Shown: in pieces, positions 63,553 through 64,000 of the stretch
Numbering within the stretch: position 1 is the first letter of the stretch
How the letters are laid out: every line of letters starts with the position of its first letter
DNA from: Pseudomonas abietaniphila
GTDB lineage: Bacteria; Pseudomonadota; Gammaproteobacteria; Pseudomonadales; Pseudomonadaceae
Reading direction: 5' to 3'
Assembly (NCBI RefSeq): GCF_900100795.1
Contig: NZ_FNCO01000010.1
Location: forward strand, 186,001-250,000
Length of the DNA stretch: 64,000 nt
Program-made: the position numbers and the translations under genes
The notes under the pieces: model-generated
Database searches by the model: none
Told to the model about the DNA's origin: nothing
The model's input: only the letters and a program-made list of their open reading frames with translations

Positions 63553-64000
63553 GCCATAAACGACGCGGCCTCCCGCCCGACCAAGAGCAACGACTGGGGG
63601 GAGGGACGAACCTCGTACGATCGGCTGACCGCTATGACTTACAGGCTGGCTAATACTGGCTGAGTGTGAGCGCTGACGCCGGATTGACCCAACGGCCGAT
63701 GCCACGCTAACCCAAGCCCAATCGGCAAAATTCCAGCACTGAAAATATCCCCCGAGTCAGGAGCCTAGGTCAGCGAAATTTCGTTACCTAGATCAATCCT
63801 GCTTCGGCGATAACACAAGCCCCCTAACTCAGCATTGCCGTGGCACGCTTGGTGTACGTGGCAGCGCGTTTTAGGCCTACGCCCTGCTCCGGAGTCCCCT
63901 TTTCCCCACCTAACAATGACGGGTATGCAAAAGCCGGTTGAATCCCACGCATCCATACCACCCTTGTGATGCGGCTACGCTTCTGACTAAGGGCATGGTC
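63553..64000. other. Right end of the window without a recognisable gene
   Basis: About 450 bases with only short open frames, none with a recognisable product. It could be the interior or flank of a mobile element that continues past the window. Confidence 0.4.

Overview
The window reads as chromosomal DNA of a fluorescent or plant-associated Pseudomonas. Gene content and order match pseudomonads: pycB-pycA with a divergent LysR gene, uvrD, the zigA/amiA zinc genes, hmtA with SPFH genes. Seven REP-type inverted repeats of the pseudomonad kind lie between genes. A perfect copy of the Pseudomonas parS centromere (24019-24034), and gene order resembling the PA54xx-PA55xx part of P. aeruginosa (from memory), place at least the left half near the replication origin.

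Layout. 0-11 kb: an autotransporter, the two-subunit pyruvate carboxylase with its LysR regulator, an RpiR/SIS regulator with a palindromic operator, and a GGDEF/EAL membrane protein with a broken GGDEF motif. 11-20 kb: uvrD, a Tim44-like protein, a SUKH protein, a CPA2 antiporter, a thioesterase, pdxY and small genes. 19-34 kb: a zinc-economy region with two CobW-family GTPases (one is zigA), amiA, and an operon of three SPFH proteins with an HmtA-type P1B ATPase. Zur-box-like palindromes precede zigA, amiA and the SPFH operon. parS, a cardiolipin synthase and a cyclopropane fatty acid synthase also lie here. 34-43 kb: a CDP-alcohol phosphatidyltransferase homologue lacking its catalytic motif, lpd, an Lrp/LysE pair, opgD, a polysaccharide ligase/glycosidase pair and a solute-binding protein.

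The most interesting region is 43.8-56.5 kb. Eight tightly packed minus-strand genes encode a cupin, a MetRS-like protein, a DadA-type FAD oxidase, a signal-less periplasmic-binding-fold protein, an N-hydroxylating monooxygenase, SbnA, SbnB and a second FAD/NAD(P)-binding protein. N-hydroxylase, cupin, MetRS-like protein and FAD oxidase together are the known bacterial hydrazine (N-N bond) forming machinery. SbnA and SbnB make L-2,3-diaminopropionate. I infer an undescribed small hydrazine or N-N amino acid pathway without NRPS or PKS genes, with a LysR regulator, a T-N11-A operator, an EamA exporter and a second LysR gene beside it.

56.6-63.2 kb: a NemR-like TetR regulator with three matching operators (before itself, an alpha/beta hydrolase and a DJ-1/PfpI gene), then an ene-reductase/aldehyde dehydrogenase pair behind an XRE regulator. 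63.3-64 kb has no recognisable gene but carries four spaced direct repeats that may be a transposon end. Perfect DnaA boxes occur at least 15 times, six of them inside one gene of the hydrazine cluster. No rRNA, tRNA, CRISPR array or complete insertion sequence was seen.
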